DNA of 64,000 bases, taken from assembly GCF_001399455.2 (NCBI RefSeq), contig NZ_LLEI02000075.1, positions 1 to 64,000 on the forward strand, written 5' to 3'. A model generated the notes under the pieces. It had not been told where the DNA came from. It saw only the letters and a program-made list of their open reading frames with translations, and did not search any database. The DNA comes from Vibrio bivalvicida. GTDB lineage: Bacteria; Pseudomonadota; Gammaproteobacteria; Enterobacterales; Vibrionaceae. Below, in pieces: positions 25,267 through 33,225 of the stretch; position 1 is the stretch's first letter, and each line of letters starts with the position of its first letter. The translations under genes were made by a program, and so were the position numbers.

Positions 25267-26490
25267 ATGGGAGAGGCTGTGAAGATTACGCCAAATGAAA
25301 GTGCTCCGCTTAGATTAAAAACCAATCTCACGATTTGGGTTTTTTATTCGTCGGATGCTTTTCATTTGCATATCAGTCACGAGCTGTCTAAGTGTCAGAG
25401 TATTAGCTATGAAATGATCTCGTTTCATGGCTTGGTTGTTAGTAATTTAGCCCACTTTTCTCCGCCAGATCTAATTTTTGTTGAGACTGGGCCTAATTGG
25501 GCACAAAAGATTGTCGAATTACAAAATTATGAGGCTCCGGACGGAAACAATGATAACCACGAGGCCTCATTGATCGTCTTCGGTAATGAAAGTGACAATG
25601 GTGCACTTAAAATCTCATTGCGTATTGGCGCGGCTGATTTTGTTTCCAATACGGCGCAAATAGAAGAGCTTATCCCATTACTAAAAAATGTCGCGGAAGA
25701 AAAAGTCGCCAGCCGGAACCTCGGTGAATTATTGGTGTTTATGAACACTAAAGGGGGCTCTGGTGCCTCAACGATTGCGCTCAATTCAGCCATTAAAATA
25801 GCCAGAAGAAATCCAGAGAAAGTGTTGTTACTTGACCTCGACCTTCAGTTTGGCGTGGTCAATGATTATCTTAGTATCAGCCCCACCTACAGCATGACCG
25901 ATGCGTTAGCAAATGTTTCTGATCTTGATGAAGTGTCACTGAGTACTTTTGTAACCAAACATTCTAGTGGGCTGCATATTCTCTCGTTTAAACGAGAGAA
26001 CAGCCATGAGAACTATGAGAAGGCCAAGCATCTTAACAAGCTGCTACCTTTGTTAAGAGAGCACTACCCTTATGTCATAGTTGATTTGTCTCGCGGTCTA
26101 GACCGCCTGTTTGCACCAGTGTTAGCACCGGCAAGTAAAGTGTTTCTTATTGCACAACAAAACTTAGTCGCGATCAAAAATACCACCCAAATGATTAAGC
26201 TCTTGTCGTTTGAGTTTGGTATCAATAAAGAGCAAATTGAGATTGTGATCAATCGCTATGAGAAACGTCAGTCAATAAGACTTAAAGATATTCAGGGAAC
26301 GATCGGAGATATATCAGTCCATGTTGTGCCGAATGAATTTAAAGTGGCACTGGAAAGTGCCAACTTAGGTCGCCCATTCATTGAAGCGAAAAAAAACAGT
26401 TCAATTTCCAAGTCTATTAGCCGCTTTGTTAATTCTCTTACTCCACAACCCGATGAGAAAAAAGGTTGGTTTAAGCGGTTATTCTCATAG
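25267..26490 (+). CDS. tadZ: Tad pilus localisation protein TadZ/CpaE
   Basis: 407-aa ParA/MinD-like protein thought to place the Tad machine at the cell pole. N-terminal receiver-like half (about 20-145), then an ATPase-like half. The P-loop is deviant: KGGSGAST (residues 162-169) has Ala where MinD has Lys, a known TadZ/CpaE trait. Switch-like LDLDLQFGVVNDYL follows. Starts 9 nt after TadF, ends 29 nt before tadA. Confidence 0.92.
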   Translation: MGEAVKITPNESAPLRLKTNLTIWVFYSSDAFHLHISHELSKCQSISYEMISFHGLVVSNLAHFSPPDLIFVETGPNWAQKIVELQNYEAPDGNNDNHEASLIVFGNESDNGALKISLRIGAADFVSNTAQIEELIPLLKNVAEEKVASRNLGELLVFMNTKGGSGASTIALNSAIKIARRNPEKVLLLDLDLQFGVVNDYLSISPTYSMTDALANVSDLDEVSLSTFVTKHSSGLHILSFKRENSHENYEKAKHLNKLLPLLREHYPYVIVDLSRGLDRLFAPVLAPASKVFLIAQQNLVAIKNTTQMIKLLSFEFGINKEQIEIVINRYEKRQSIRLKDIQGTIGDISVHVVPNEFKVALESANLGRPFIEAKKNSSISKSISRFVNSLTPQPDEKKGWFKRLFS

Positions 26491-26519
26491 TTTTTCATGC
26501 ACAGTGACAGAGAGCCATT

Positions 26520-27992
26520 ATGTTTTTTAAACGAAAAAACCTGAATCCTGAGTTGCAAGAAAAAGTGAACGTTGTAGATCAACAACAGGAAACAGGAGTG
26601 CCATTAATCGACTCTGACTCCCATTTAAATGGGAGTGCTACTGATTCTAACTCTTTCAAAGAACGAAAAAAATTAGAAACAGAAGCAAAAGATAAAGTGA
26701 TAGAAGAAACTCGCAAGCAACTCACTCAAGAGCAAGAAGTAAAGCACTATTATCACCAAAGGTTGCTCGAGACATTGGACCTCGGACTTTTGGCAAGTTT
26801 AGAGCCTGAAAGAGCGAAAGCAGATTTGCATGATGCGATTGTTCAGTTGATGGCCGATGACCAGACTCACGCGTTAAGTGCTGAAGGGCGCAAACGAGTC
26901 ATTCAGCAAATCGAAGATGAAGTGTTTGGTCTTGGTCCTTTGGAGCCATTGCTACATGATGCCACAGTGTCAGATATCTTGGTTAACGGGCCTAAGCATG
27001 TTTTTGTTGAAAGGCGCGGTAAGCTTGAACAGACGCCATACACTTTTCTTGATGAACGTCATCTGCGTAATATTATCGACCGAATTGTTAGTCAAGTAGG
27101 ACGCCGCATTGATGAGGCTTCGCCAATGGTGGATGCGCGATTGACTGATGGGTCGCGTGTGAATGCGATTATTCCTCCTTTAGCACTAGATGGCTCGTCA
27201 GTCTCTATTCGCCGCTTCGCGGTTGAAAAACTCAACATGGACAACCTGCTTGACTTCAACTCTCTCTCTCCGGAGATGGCGAAGTTTGTCGAAGCAGCCG
27301 TCCGTGGTGCGCTTAATGTCCTCATTTCTGGTGGTACTGGTTCGGGGAAAACCACCACTTTGAACATATTTTCTAACTTTATTCCTTCAGATGATCGCAT
27401 TGTCACCATTGAAGACTCGGCGGAGCTGCAACTACAACAACCACACGTTGTTCGCCTAGAGACACGCCCCGCGAACCTTGAAGGTAAAGGGGAAATTACT
27501 CAGCGAGATTTGGTCAAAAACTCACTGCGTATGCGACCAGACCGTATTGTGCTAGGGGAGGTGCGTGGTGCTGAAGCGGTCGATATGCTTGCGGCGATGA
27601 ATACCGGCCACGACGGTTCGTTAGCGACGATTCACGCCAACACTCCTCGAGATGCGCTTTCTAGGGTAGAGAACATGTTTGCTATGGCGGGTTGGAATAT
27701 GTCGGCCAAGAATTTACGTTCACAGATTGCGTCTGCGATTCATTTAGTGGTGCAGATGGAGCGCCAGGAAGATGGTAAGCGTCGAATGGTGAGTATCTGT
27801 GAAATCAATGGTATGGAAGGTGAAATTATTACCATGTCGGAATTGTTCCGCTTCAACCGTCAAGGAATGGATGAAGAAGGCAACGTTCGAGGTTTTTATA
27901 CAGCGACAGGGGTTGTTCCCCAGTGTCACGACCAATTGTCTAAAAAAGGTATGCAACTTCCATTTGATATTTTTAATGAGACATTCTCATAA
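26520..27992 (+). CDS. tadA: Flp pilus assembly ATPase TadA/CpaF
   Basis: 490-aa secretion ATPase of the VirB11/PilB superfamily that powers Flp export and perhaps retraction. Walker A GGTGSGKT is at residues 271-278, followed by an Asp box (IVTIEDSAELQLQQPHVVRLETR), Walker B (MRPDRIVLGEVRG) and His box (GHDGSLATIHANT). The N-terminal 70 residues are a charged extension. Next gene tadB starts 9 nt later. Confidence 0.95.
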   Translation: MFFKRKNLNPELQEKVNVVDQQQETGVPLIDSDSHLNGSATDSNSFKERKKLETEAKDKVIEETRKQLTQEQEVKHYYHQRLLETLDLGLLASLEPERAKADLHDAIVQLMADDQTHALSAEGRKRVIQQIEDEVFGLGPLEPLLHDATVSDILVNGPKHVFVERRGKLEQTPYTFLDERHLRNIIDRIVSQVGRRIDEASPMVDARLTDGSRVNAIIPPLALDGSSVSIRRFAVEKLNMDNLLDFNSLSPEMAKFVEAAVRGALNVLISGGTGSGKTTTLNIFSNFIPSDDRIVTIEDSAELQLQQPHVVRLETRPANLEGKGEITQRDLVKNSLRMRPDRIVLGEVRGAEAVDMLAAMNTGHDGSLATIHANTPRDALSRVENMFAMAGWNMSAKNLRSQIASAIHLVVQMERQEDGKRRMVSICEINGMEGEIITMSELFRFNRQGMDEEGNVRGFYTATGVVPQCHDQLSKKGMQLPFDIFNETFS

Positions 27993-28001
27993 GGGGGCGT
28001 T

Positions 28002-28970
28002 ATGCAGCAGGATGCGACGTTATTCTTTATTCTACTATTCTTTGCTGTGGTGTTTATTTCTCAGGCACTCATACTTCCTGCTGCAGGGAGCAAAGCAAAA
28101 CACAAAGAGCTGTCTCAGAGGCTAAAAGAGTCACAAACCAACCTTGACGAGGAAGCGCGTTCATTACTACAAGAACACTATATAAAGAGCTTAACCCCGC
28201 TTGATAGAAAGCTGGTTAAATTTGAAACCTTCTCGTCGCTAAAAAAAATGATTGAGTTGTCAGGATATGATTGGAGTTTAACCCAAACATTAACCGTTAC
28301 CTTGATGTTCTCTGTAATAGGCTTGATCACTGCATTGATATTTAGGCAGCCTATTTATGTCGGTCTCGCCGCTGCGGTCGGGGTATGGTTTATCCTTTAT
28401 TTTTGGTTGAACAAGAAAATATCCGATCGCCTAGCTGCATTTGAAGAACAATTGCCTGAAGCACTTGATATCATGCGCAGGATGCTTCAGGCCGGTCAGC
28501 CCGTCACCCAGGCATTTAATGAAGTAGGGAATGAAATGCCTGCACCGATAGGCATTGAGTTTAAGAATACCTTTAACTTACTCAACTACGGTTACGATAT
28601 GCGCATGGCTATTATGCAGATGGCAGAGCGTACCCCCACCGTTTCCATGCTGGCATTTTCTAGCGCAGTATTACTACAAAAGGAAACGGGCGGTAACTTG
28701 TCAGAAAACTTAGAAAAAGTCTCTAGAGTGCTGCGTGCTCGTTTTAAATTGCAACGTAAAATCAAAACCCTTTCCGCTGAGAGCCGTTTATCTGCATGGA
28801 TACTTGTTCTTTCGCCTTTTATCTTATTTCTATTCTTATCTTTTATTAACCCGGAATATGTTGAACCTCTATACCGAGACCCCCGAGGGTTGGATCTTGT
28901 TAGTGGTGGCATAGTGAGCCTATTTATAGGATCGATGTGGATAAGAAAAATTATCAACTTTGAGGTATAG
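28002..28970 (+). CDS. tadB: Inner-membrane platform protein TadB
   Basis: 322-aa GspF/T2SF-domain protein that forms the inner-membrane platform with TadC. Transmembrane segments are seen near residues 8-27, 105-145 and in the last 60 residues (ILVLSPFILFLFLSFI and VSGGIVSLFIGSMWI). The T2SF domain (LPEALDIMRRMLQAGQPVTQAFNEVG) lies in between. Start 9 nt after tadA; 2 bp separate it from tadC. Confidence 0.93.
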   Translation: MQQDATLFFILLFFAVVFISQALILPAAGSKAKHKELSQRLKESQTNLDEEARSLLQEHYIKSLTPLDRKLVKFETFSSLKKMIELSGYDWSLTQTLTVTLMFSVIGLITALIFRQPIYVGLAAAVGVWFILYFWLNKKISDRLAAFEEQLPEALDIMRRMLQAGQPVTQAFNEVGNEMPAPIGIEFKNTFNLLNYGYDMRMAIMQMAERTPTVSMLAFSSAVLLQKETGGNLSENLEKVSRVLRARFKLQRKIKTLSAESRLSAWILVLSPFILFLFLSFINPEYVEPLYRDPRGLDLVSGGIVSLFIGSMWIRKIINFEV

Positions 28971-28972
28971 AT

Positions 28973-29917
28973 ATGGAAGACCTCATTTACCAACTTAATG
29001 AACTACAACTAGATGAGCAGACTGCATTTTTAGTTTTGATTCTTATTGCAACCATTTTAATTTTCTTCACAGTTTTGATGTTACTACTTGGTTCGAAATC
29101 GCCATTGACTCAAAAACTAGAAGAAATTCGTAAAAGCACTGGTGGAGAAAGGCTGAAGAAAAGTCGACGTTTAGACAATACACTGGAATCATTAGCACCG
29201 GTAATGCAACCGTCGAACAGCAAAGAGAATGCAACGATTCGCAGTAAATTGATGCATGCGGGCTATCATGATGCCAATGCAATCACTATTTTTTATGCCT
29301 TTAAAGGTATGTCGATATTATTGGGTTTGTCTATTGCCGCTTCGCTGTACTTCTTCTTTCCTGATTTTGGTCAACTAAATCTTGCCATGATTGGTAGTGT
29401 TGGTGTTGGCTTGTATGTACCTAATATCACCCTGAACTATTTGGTAGATAAACGCCAATCTAGAATTCGTGGCGGTGTGCCTGATGCTCTTGATCTACTC
29501 GTGGTATGTACGGAATCTGGTTTAGGCTTTAGTGCTGCACTTCGCAGAGTTGCAGATGAGTTGACGATCTCTCATCCCGATTTTGCCGATGAACTTGATA
29601 CCGTATGTGCAAAGATTAAAGCAGGTGTTGAAATGTCTGATGCTTTCAATGAATTGGTCGAACGTACGGGCTTAAAAGAGATTGCTGGCTTGGTTACTAT
29701 GCTTTCACATGCTTCTAGAATTGGTGGCAGTTTGTCGCAGACTTTACGTGAATATACCGAAGATTTTCGTGATAAACGCAATCAAGAAGTCGAAGAGATT
29801 GCCGCCAAAATACCAACAAAAATGATTTTCCCATTACTGCTGTTTATTTGGCCTTGTTTTTTTATTGTTGCAATAGGCCCTTCAATGCTGTCACTGACAA
29901 CGTCGCTAGGGAATTAA
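28973..29917 (+). CDS. tadC: Inner-membrane platform protein TadC
   Basis: 314-aa partner of TadB with the same T2SF fold (VPDALDLLVVCTESGLGFSAALRRVADE). Transmembrane segments lie near residues 18-40, 105-155 and at the C-terminus (FPLLLFIWPCFFIVAIGPSML). It begins 2 bp after the tadB stop, in the usual tadB-tadC order. Confidence 0.93.
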   Translation: MEDLIYQLNELQLDEQTAFLVLILIATILIFFTVLMLLLGSKSPLTQKLEEIRKSTGGERLKKSRRLDNTLESLAPVMQPSNSKENATIRSKLMHAGYHDANAITIFYAFKGMSILLGLSIAASLYFFFPDFGQLNLAMIGSVGVGLYVPNITLNYLVDKRQSRIRGGVPDALDLLVVCTESGLGFSAALRRVADELTISHPDFADELDTVCAKIKAGVEMSDAFNELVERTGLKEIAGLVTMLSHASRIGGSLSQTLREYTEDFRDKRNQEVEEIAAKIPTKMIFPLLLFIWPCFFIVAIGPSMLSLTTSLGN

Positions 29918-29927
29918 GGATTCTGCT

Positions 29928-30935
29928 ATGAAAGGATTACGTTTTTTACTGCTGCTAATACCATTTTTCCTGCTCTCGGCTTGCGCGAGTAACGAACCTC
30001 AATTGGACACCTCTCTCTATGAAGGTAAACCGATAGATACGTTGTCGTTAGAAGAGCCACCAAAAACGGAAAAGGAGGCGATTCAGCGGGGAGATGTTGC
30101 TTTAAGTTCTGGTAATACGGATCTGGCTTTATACGAATACATTCGTTCGCTTGCGTTTGAGAATGGGCAGTACAGAGATCGTGCCCTATTTAATATTGGG
30201 CGTATTCACCAGTCACGAGACAACCTAGCACTTGCGGAAAAAGCCTATTTAATCGCGATTGAAGAGAACCCTAATAATATTAAGGTGCTTGAGCAATTGG
30301 GGATTCTCTACAGCCGTAATGGTGATATTGAACAGGGTAAAAGCTACTTTTTGCGTGCGGTTAATGCTGATCAGTTGAGGTTCAACAATGGCGAAACGCT
30401 CGAAGGAGAGGATTTAATGACGGTCAAATCAGTGGCAAGCCTAAAAGTCGACCGTTATTCACCCGAGTATGCTTTTATGGGGTTAGGCGTTGCCGCTGAT
30501 TTGGGTAAACAGCACGAGTTGGCTCAGGCATTTTATAAACAAGCACTGAGCATTGAGCCTGAATCGGTCAAAACTCTGACTAATGTCGGTTACTCTTTCT
30601 ACATGTCTGGAGATTATCGTAAAGCGCAACGATTTGTTTTGCAGGCGCTTGATATCGATCCTGATAACGAGAAAGCATTGAATAACTTAGCACTGGTTTA
30701 TTTAGGAAAAGGAGAGATCAACCGAGCGCTCAATGTTTTCTCACAGCATATGGATAAGCCTGAAGCATTGAATAATGTCGGCTATTTCCTGACTCTACAA
30801 GGCAAGCCTGACAAAGCTATTCCCTATCTTCAGCAGGCGATTAATACCAAGTCCACCTACTACAAAGTCGCTAATGAGAATCTAGAAAAAGCGTTGGCGA
30901 TGGTCAGGGAGGAGCAAGCGCAGCAGGCTGAATAG
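29928..30935 (+). CDS. tadD: Tad lipoprotein TadD with TPR repeats
   Basis: 335 aa. Signal peptide with lipobox (LLSAC, Cys19), then at least four tetratricopeptide repeats (for example ALYEYIRSLAFENGQYRDRALFNIGRIHQSRDN and KTLTNVGYSFYMSGDYRKAQRFVLQALDIDPDN). TadD-type proteins are thought to help secretin assembly or stability at the outer membrane. Last gene of the Tad locus, followed by a hairpin terminator. Confidence 0.9.
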   Translation: MKGLRFLLLLIPFFLLSACASNEPQLDTSLYEGKPIDTLSLEEPPKTEKEAIQRGDVALSSGNTDLALYEYIRSLAFENGQYRDRALFNIGRIHQSRDNLALAEKAYLIAIEENPNNIKVLEQLGILYSRNGDIEQGKSYFLRAVNADQLRFNNGETLEGEDLMTVKSVASLKVDRYSPEYAFMGLGVAADLGKQHELAQAFYKQALSIEPESVKTLTNVGYSFYMSGDYRKAQRFVLQALDIDPDNEKALNNLALVYLGKGEINRALNVFSQHMDKPEALNNVGYFLTLQGKPDKAIPYLQQAINTKSTYYKVANENLEKALAMVREEQAQQAE

Positions 30936-30937
30936 AA

Positions 30938-30964
30938 GCAAGGAGAGCAATATGCTCTCCTTGC
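30938..30964. terminator. Convergent terminator between tadD and chrA
   Basis: Twelve-bp stem GCAAGGAGAGCA / TGCTCTCCTTGC with a 3-nt loop. T tracts are weak on both sides, so it is probably a shared bidirectional terminator. Confidence 0.7.
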
Positions 30965-30985
30965 TAACTTTAGGCAGATATATTT

Positions 30986-32131
30986 TTAGCTGAGATAGCC
31001 TGTTGCGAACCCTGCTGCCATAAACAGAGCAACCATCCAAACAATCGGTAGCTTGTGCTGTTTCATCAAGTAGAAGCCAACCAGTATCAGCGAGATGTCC
31101 AGTGGATTTATTACTGCACTGGTAAATACGGGTTGGTACAAAGCGGCAACCAATAAACCAACGACCGCAGCATTGACTCCATTTACAGCACCAGAGACTT
31201 TGTGATTCTTAGCTAACGATTGCCAGTTCTTTAGTACCCCTAGTAGCAGCAAGAAGCCAGGTAAGAAAACCGCTAAGGTCGCCATCAATGCACCCGTAAT
31301 CGGGGCTGAAGGCATCAACTCGTAACCTATGTATGTCGCAAAGGTAAACATAGGTCCAGGTACCGCTTGCGCCGCTGCATAACCTGTTAGAAAAGCATCT
31401 TGGCTGAGTTGATCACCGACGATATTTTGCAGTAGTGGCAGAACCACATGGCCACCACCGAAGACTAAACTACCTGCTTGGAAAAAATCATTGAACAGCC
31501 CTATTGCAGGCAATGCTTGCGCCGCAAACGGCAATCCAACAAGTAAAGCGGCAAATAGGGCTAGAGGGGCAATAGAAGGTTTAAACTTGCTGGTGCTTTG
31601 CGCATCGTCATTACCTAAGTATTTCACACCGATCAAGGCCGCCACAATCAACACGCCCATTTGGGTCGCAATACCCGGTAGTAGTAAGAGAGCAACGGCC
31701 GTCATTACGCACAGTGCAACCGAGAGCTTCTCTTTACAGAAGTTTTTGTACATTCCCCAAGTGGCATCTGTAACGACCACCACCGCGAGCAGTTTTAAGC
31801 CATGCACAATGTTTTGGAACGTACTCGCTTCAGTGAGTTGGCTACTCAGCACCGCGAGCGCCAACATAATGATGACAGACGGTAGGGTAAAGCCGATAAA
31901 CGCCATACACGCCCCGCCAAGGCCACCACGTTTATAACCTAAGGCAAAGCCAACTTGGCTGGAGCCGGGACCGGGCAAGAACTGGCTAAGCGCAACAATT
32001 TGTGCGTACTCTTTGTCGTCTAGCCAGTTGAGCTTTTCAACAAAGGTATTTCTGAAATAGCCAATATGCGCTGCTGGGCCGCCAAAGCTAATCCAGCCAA
32101 GCATAAAGAAGGTTTTAAAAATCGACAGCAT
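30986..32131 (-). CDS. chrA: Chromate transporter ChrA
   Basis: 381-aa long-form CHR protein with two homologous halves, each starting with a glycine-rich GGPAAHIG or GGGHVVLPLL motif and about ten hydrophobic segments. The FLPGPGSSQVGFALGY and QAVPGPMFTFATYIGYE segments are typical. Predicted to expel chromate at the inner membrane; a physiological sulfate-like substrate is also possible. Divergent from a LysR gene, a common pairing. Confidence 0.92.
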   Translation of the reverse strand: MLSIFKTFFMLGWISFGGPAAHIGYFRNTFVEKLNWLDDKEYAQIVALSQFLPGPGSSQVGFALGYKRGGLGGACMAFIGFTLPSVIIMLALAVLSSQLTEASTFQNIVHGLKLLAVVVVTDATWGMYKNFCKEKLSVALCVMTAVALLLLPGIATQMGVLIVAALIGVKYLGNDDAQSTSKFKPSIAPLALFAALLVGLPFAAQALPAIGLFNDFFQAGSLVFGGGHVVLPLLQNIVGDQLSQDAFLTGYAAAQAVPGPMFTFATYIGYELMPSAPITGALMATLAVFLPGFLLLLGVLKNWQSLAKNHKVSGAVNGVNAAVVGLLVAALYQPVFTSAVINPLDISLILVGFYLMKQHKLPIVWMVALFMAAGFATGYLS

Positions 32132-32200
32132 GGTTAGGTTACTCTTTTGCTAGGTCAATAGACCTTAAATAGTGCCAATAATGTACGCAATGAACTAAAA

Positions 32201-32238
32201 TGATTCAAATTGATAGTTTTAATGCAAACTATGAATCA
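32201..32238. promoter_or_regulatory. Nested dyad between chrA and LysR
   Basis: ATAGTTT-N6-AAACTAT (32213-32232) lies inside TGATTCA...TGAATCA (32201-32238). This is a good candidate for the binding site of the adjacent LysR protein on the shared promoter region. Confidence 0.6.
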
Positions 32239-32253
32239 AATGGGATTAGGTGA

Positions 32254-33162
32254 GTGAAAGAGTTTAATTGGAACGGGGTCGACCTCAATTTGCTGGTGGC
32301 TTTTCAAGCCTTGTTTCAGACCAACAGTGTCAGCGCGGCTGCAGAGCAGTGCTTTGTTAGTCAGTCGGCAATGAGTCATACCTTGCAGCGAATGCGTATG
32401 CTTTTTGAAGATCCTCTATTCGAGAGGGTTGGAGCGAAAATGGAGCCCACACAACACGCTCAAGAGATTGCTCCGACAATCGACAGGTTATTGGGCAGTA
32501 TCAAGAACGACTTACTGGTTAAGAAGCATTTCACAGCCAATGGCTATTCGGGAGTATGGAAAATAGGCTTAACCGATTACGCAGAGCAGCTATTTGCTCC
32601 GGCTCTATATGATGCGATCAAGCAGCAGTCACCGAACTCGCAAGTGAACTTTTTTAACGTTAACCGCAGTAATTACGTTGAGATTGCAGAGAGTAAAGGC
32701 TTGGATGTTGTGATTGGCAGCATTGAAAACCTTAACCGTCGTTTCCTCTCAGAGCATCTTTATACCGAGCAACACCTGTGTTTGTTTGATCCTAGTTCCG
32801 TGACCACGAGTGAACCGATGAGCCTTGAAGACTTTGTTGGCTATGAACATGCTCTCGTTAGTCCAGACGGTAGCTTACAAACTCAGGTTGATAAGCGTCT
32901 CACTAAGTTAGGTTATGAGCGCAGAGTTGGGGTGGCTTCACGCAACTTTCTTACGATTCGGCGTTTGTTACTCGGGCGAGAGTTGCTGTGTATTGTGCCT
33001 AAACGCTTTGCCGAGATGGAAATGTACAGTCATGATCTGCAAGCGATCGCTAGCCCGATTGAGATTCCTGACTTTGATATTCGTTTATTGTTTTTAAAGG
33101 CAAATCAGTATGAAGAGAAGAGCGCTTGGATTAGAAAAATGGTAGCTTCGGTGGTGAGCTAG
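32254..33162 (+). CDS. LysR-family regulator divergent from chrA
   Basis: 302 aa. Winged HTH (residues 10-70: FQALFQTNSVSAAAEQCFVSQSAMSHTLQRMRMLFEDPLFERVG) of the NodD/LeuO-like class, plus a LysR substrate domain. The start codon is GTG at 32254 behind GATTAGGTGA. It faces away from chrA and probably controls it, but chromate responsiveness is inference. Terminator at 33191-33220. Confidence 0.85.
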   Translation: MKEFNWNGVDLNLLVAFQALFQTNSVSAAAEQCFVSQSAMSHTLQRMRMLFEDPLFERVGAKMEPTQHAQEIAPTIDRLLGSIKNDLLVKKHFTANGYSGVWKIGLTDYAEQLFAPALYDAIKQQSPNSQVNFFNVNRSNYVEIAESKGLDVVIGSIENLNRRFLSEHLYTEQHLCLFDPSSVTTSEPMSLEDFVGYEHALVSPDGSLQTQVDKRLTKLGYERRVGVASRNFLTIRRLLLGRELLCIVPKRFAEMEMYSHDLQAIASPIEIPDFDIRLLFLKANQYEEKSAWIRKMVASVVS

Positions 33163-33190
33163 TGTATACAGGTATGAGTACTTTGAGTTA

Positions 33191-33220
33191 AGGGAGCCAA
33201 GTTGCAATTGGCTCCCTTTT
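33191..33220 (+). terminator. Terminator of the LysR gene
   Basis: Stem AGGGAGCCAA / TTGGCTCCCT, loop GTTGCAA, followed by TTTT. It also separates the LysR gene from the convergent ygjK. Confidence 0.85.
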
Positions 33221-33225
33221 CTAGA

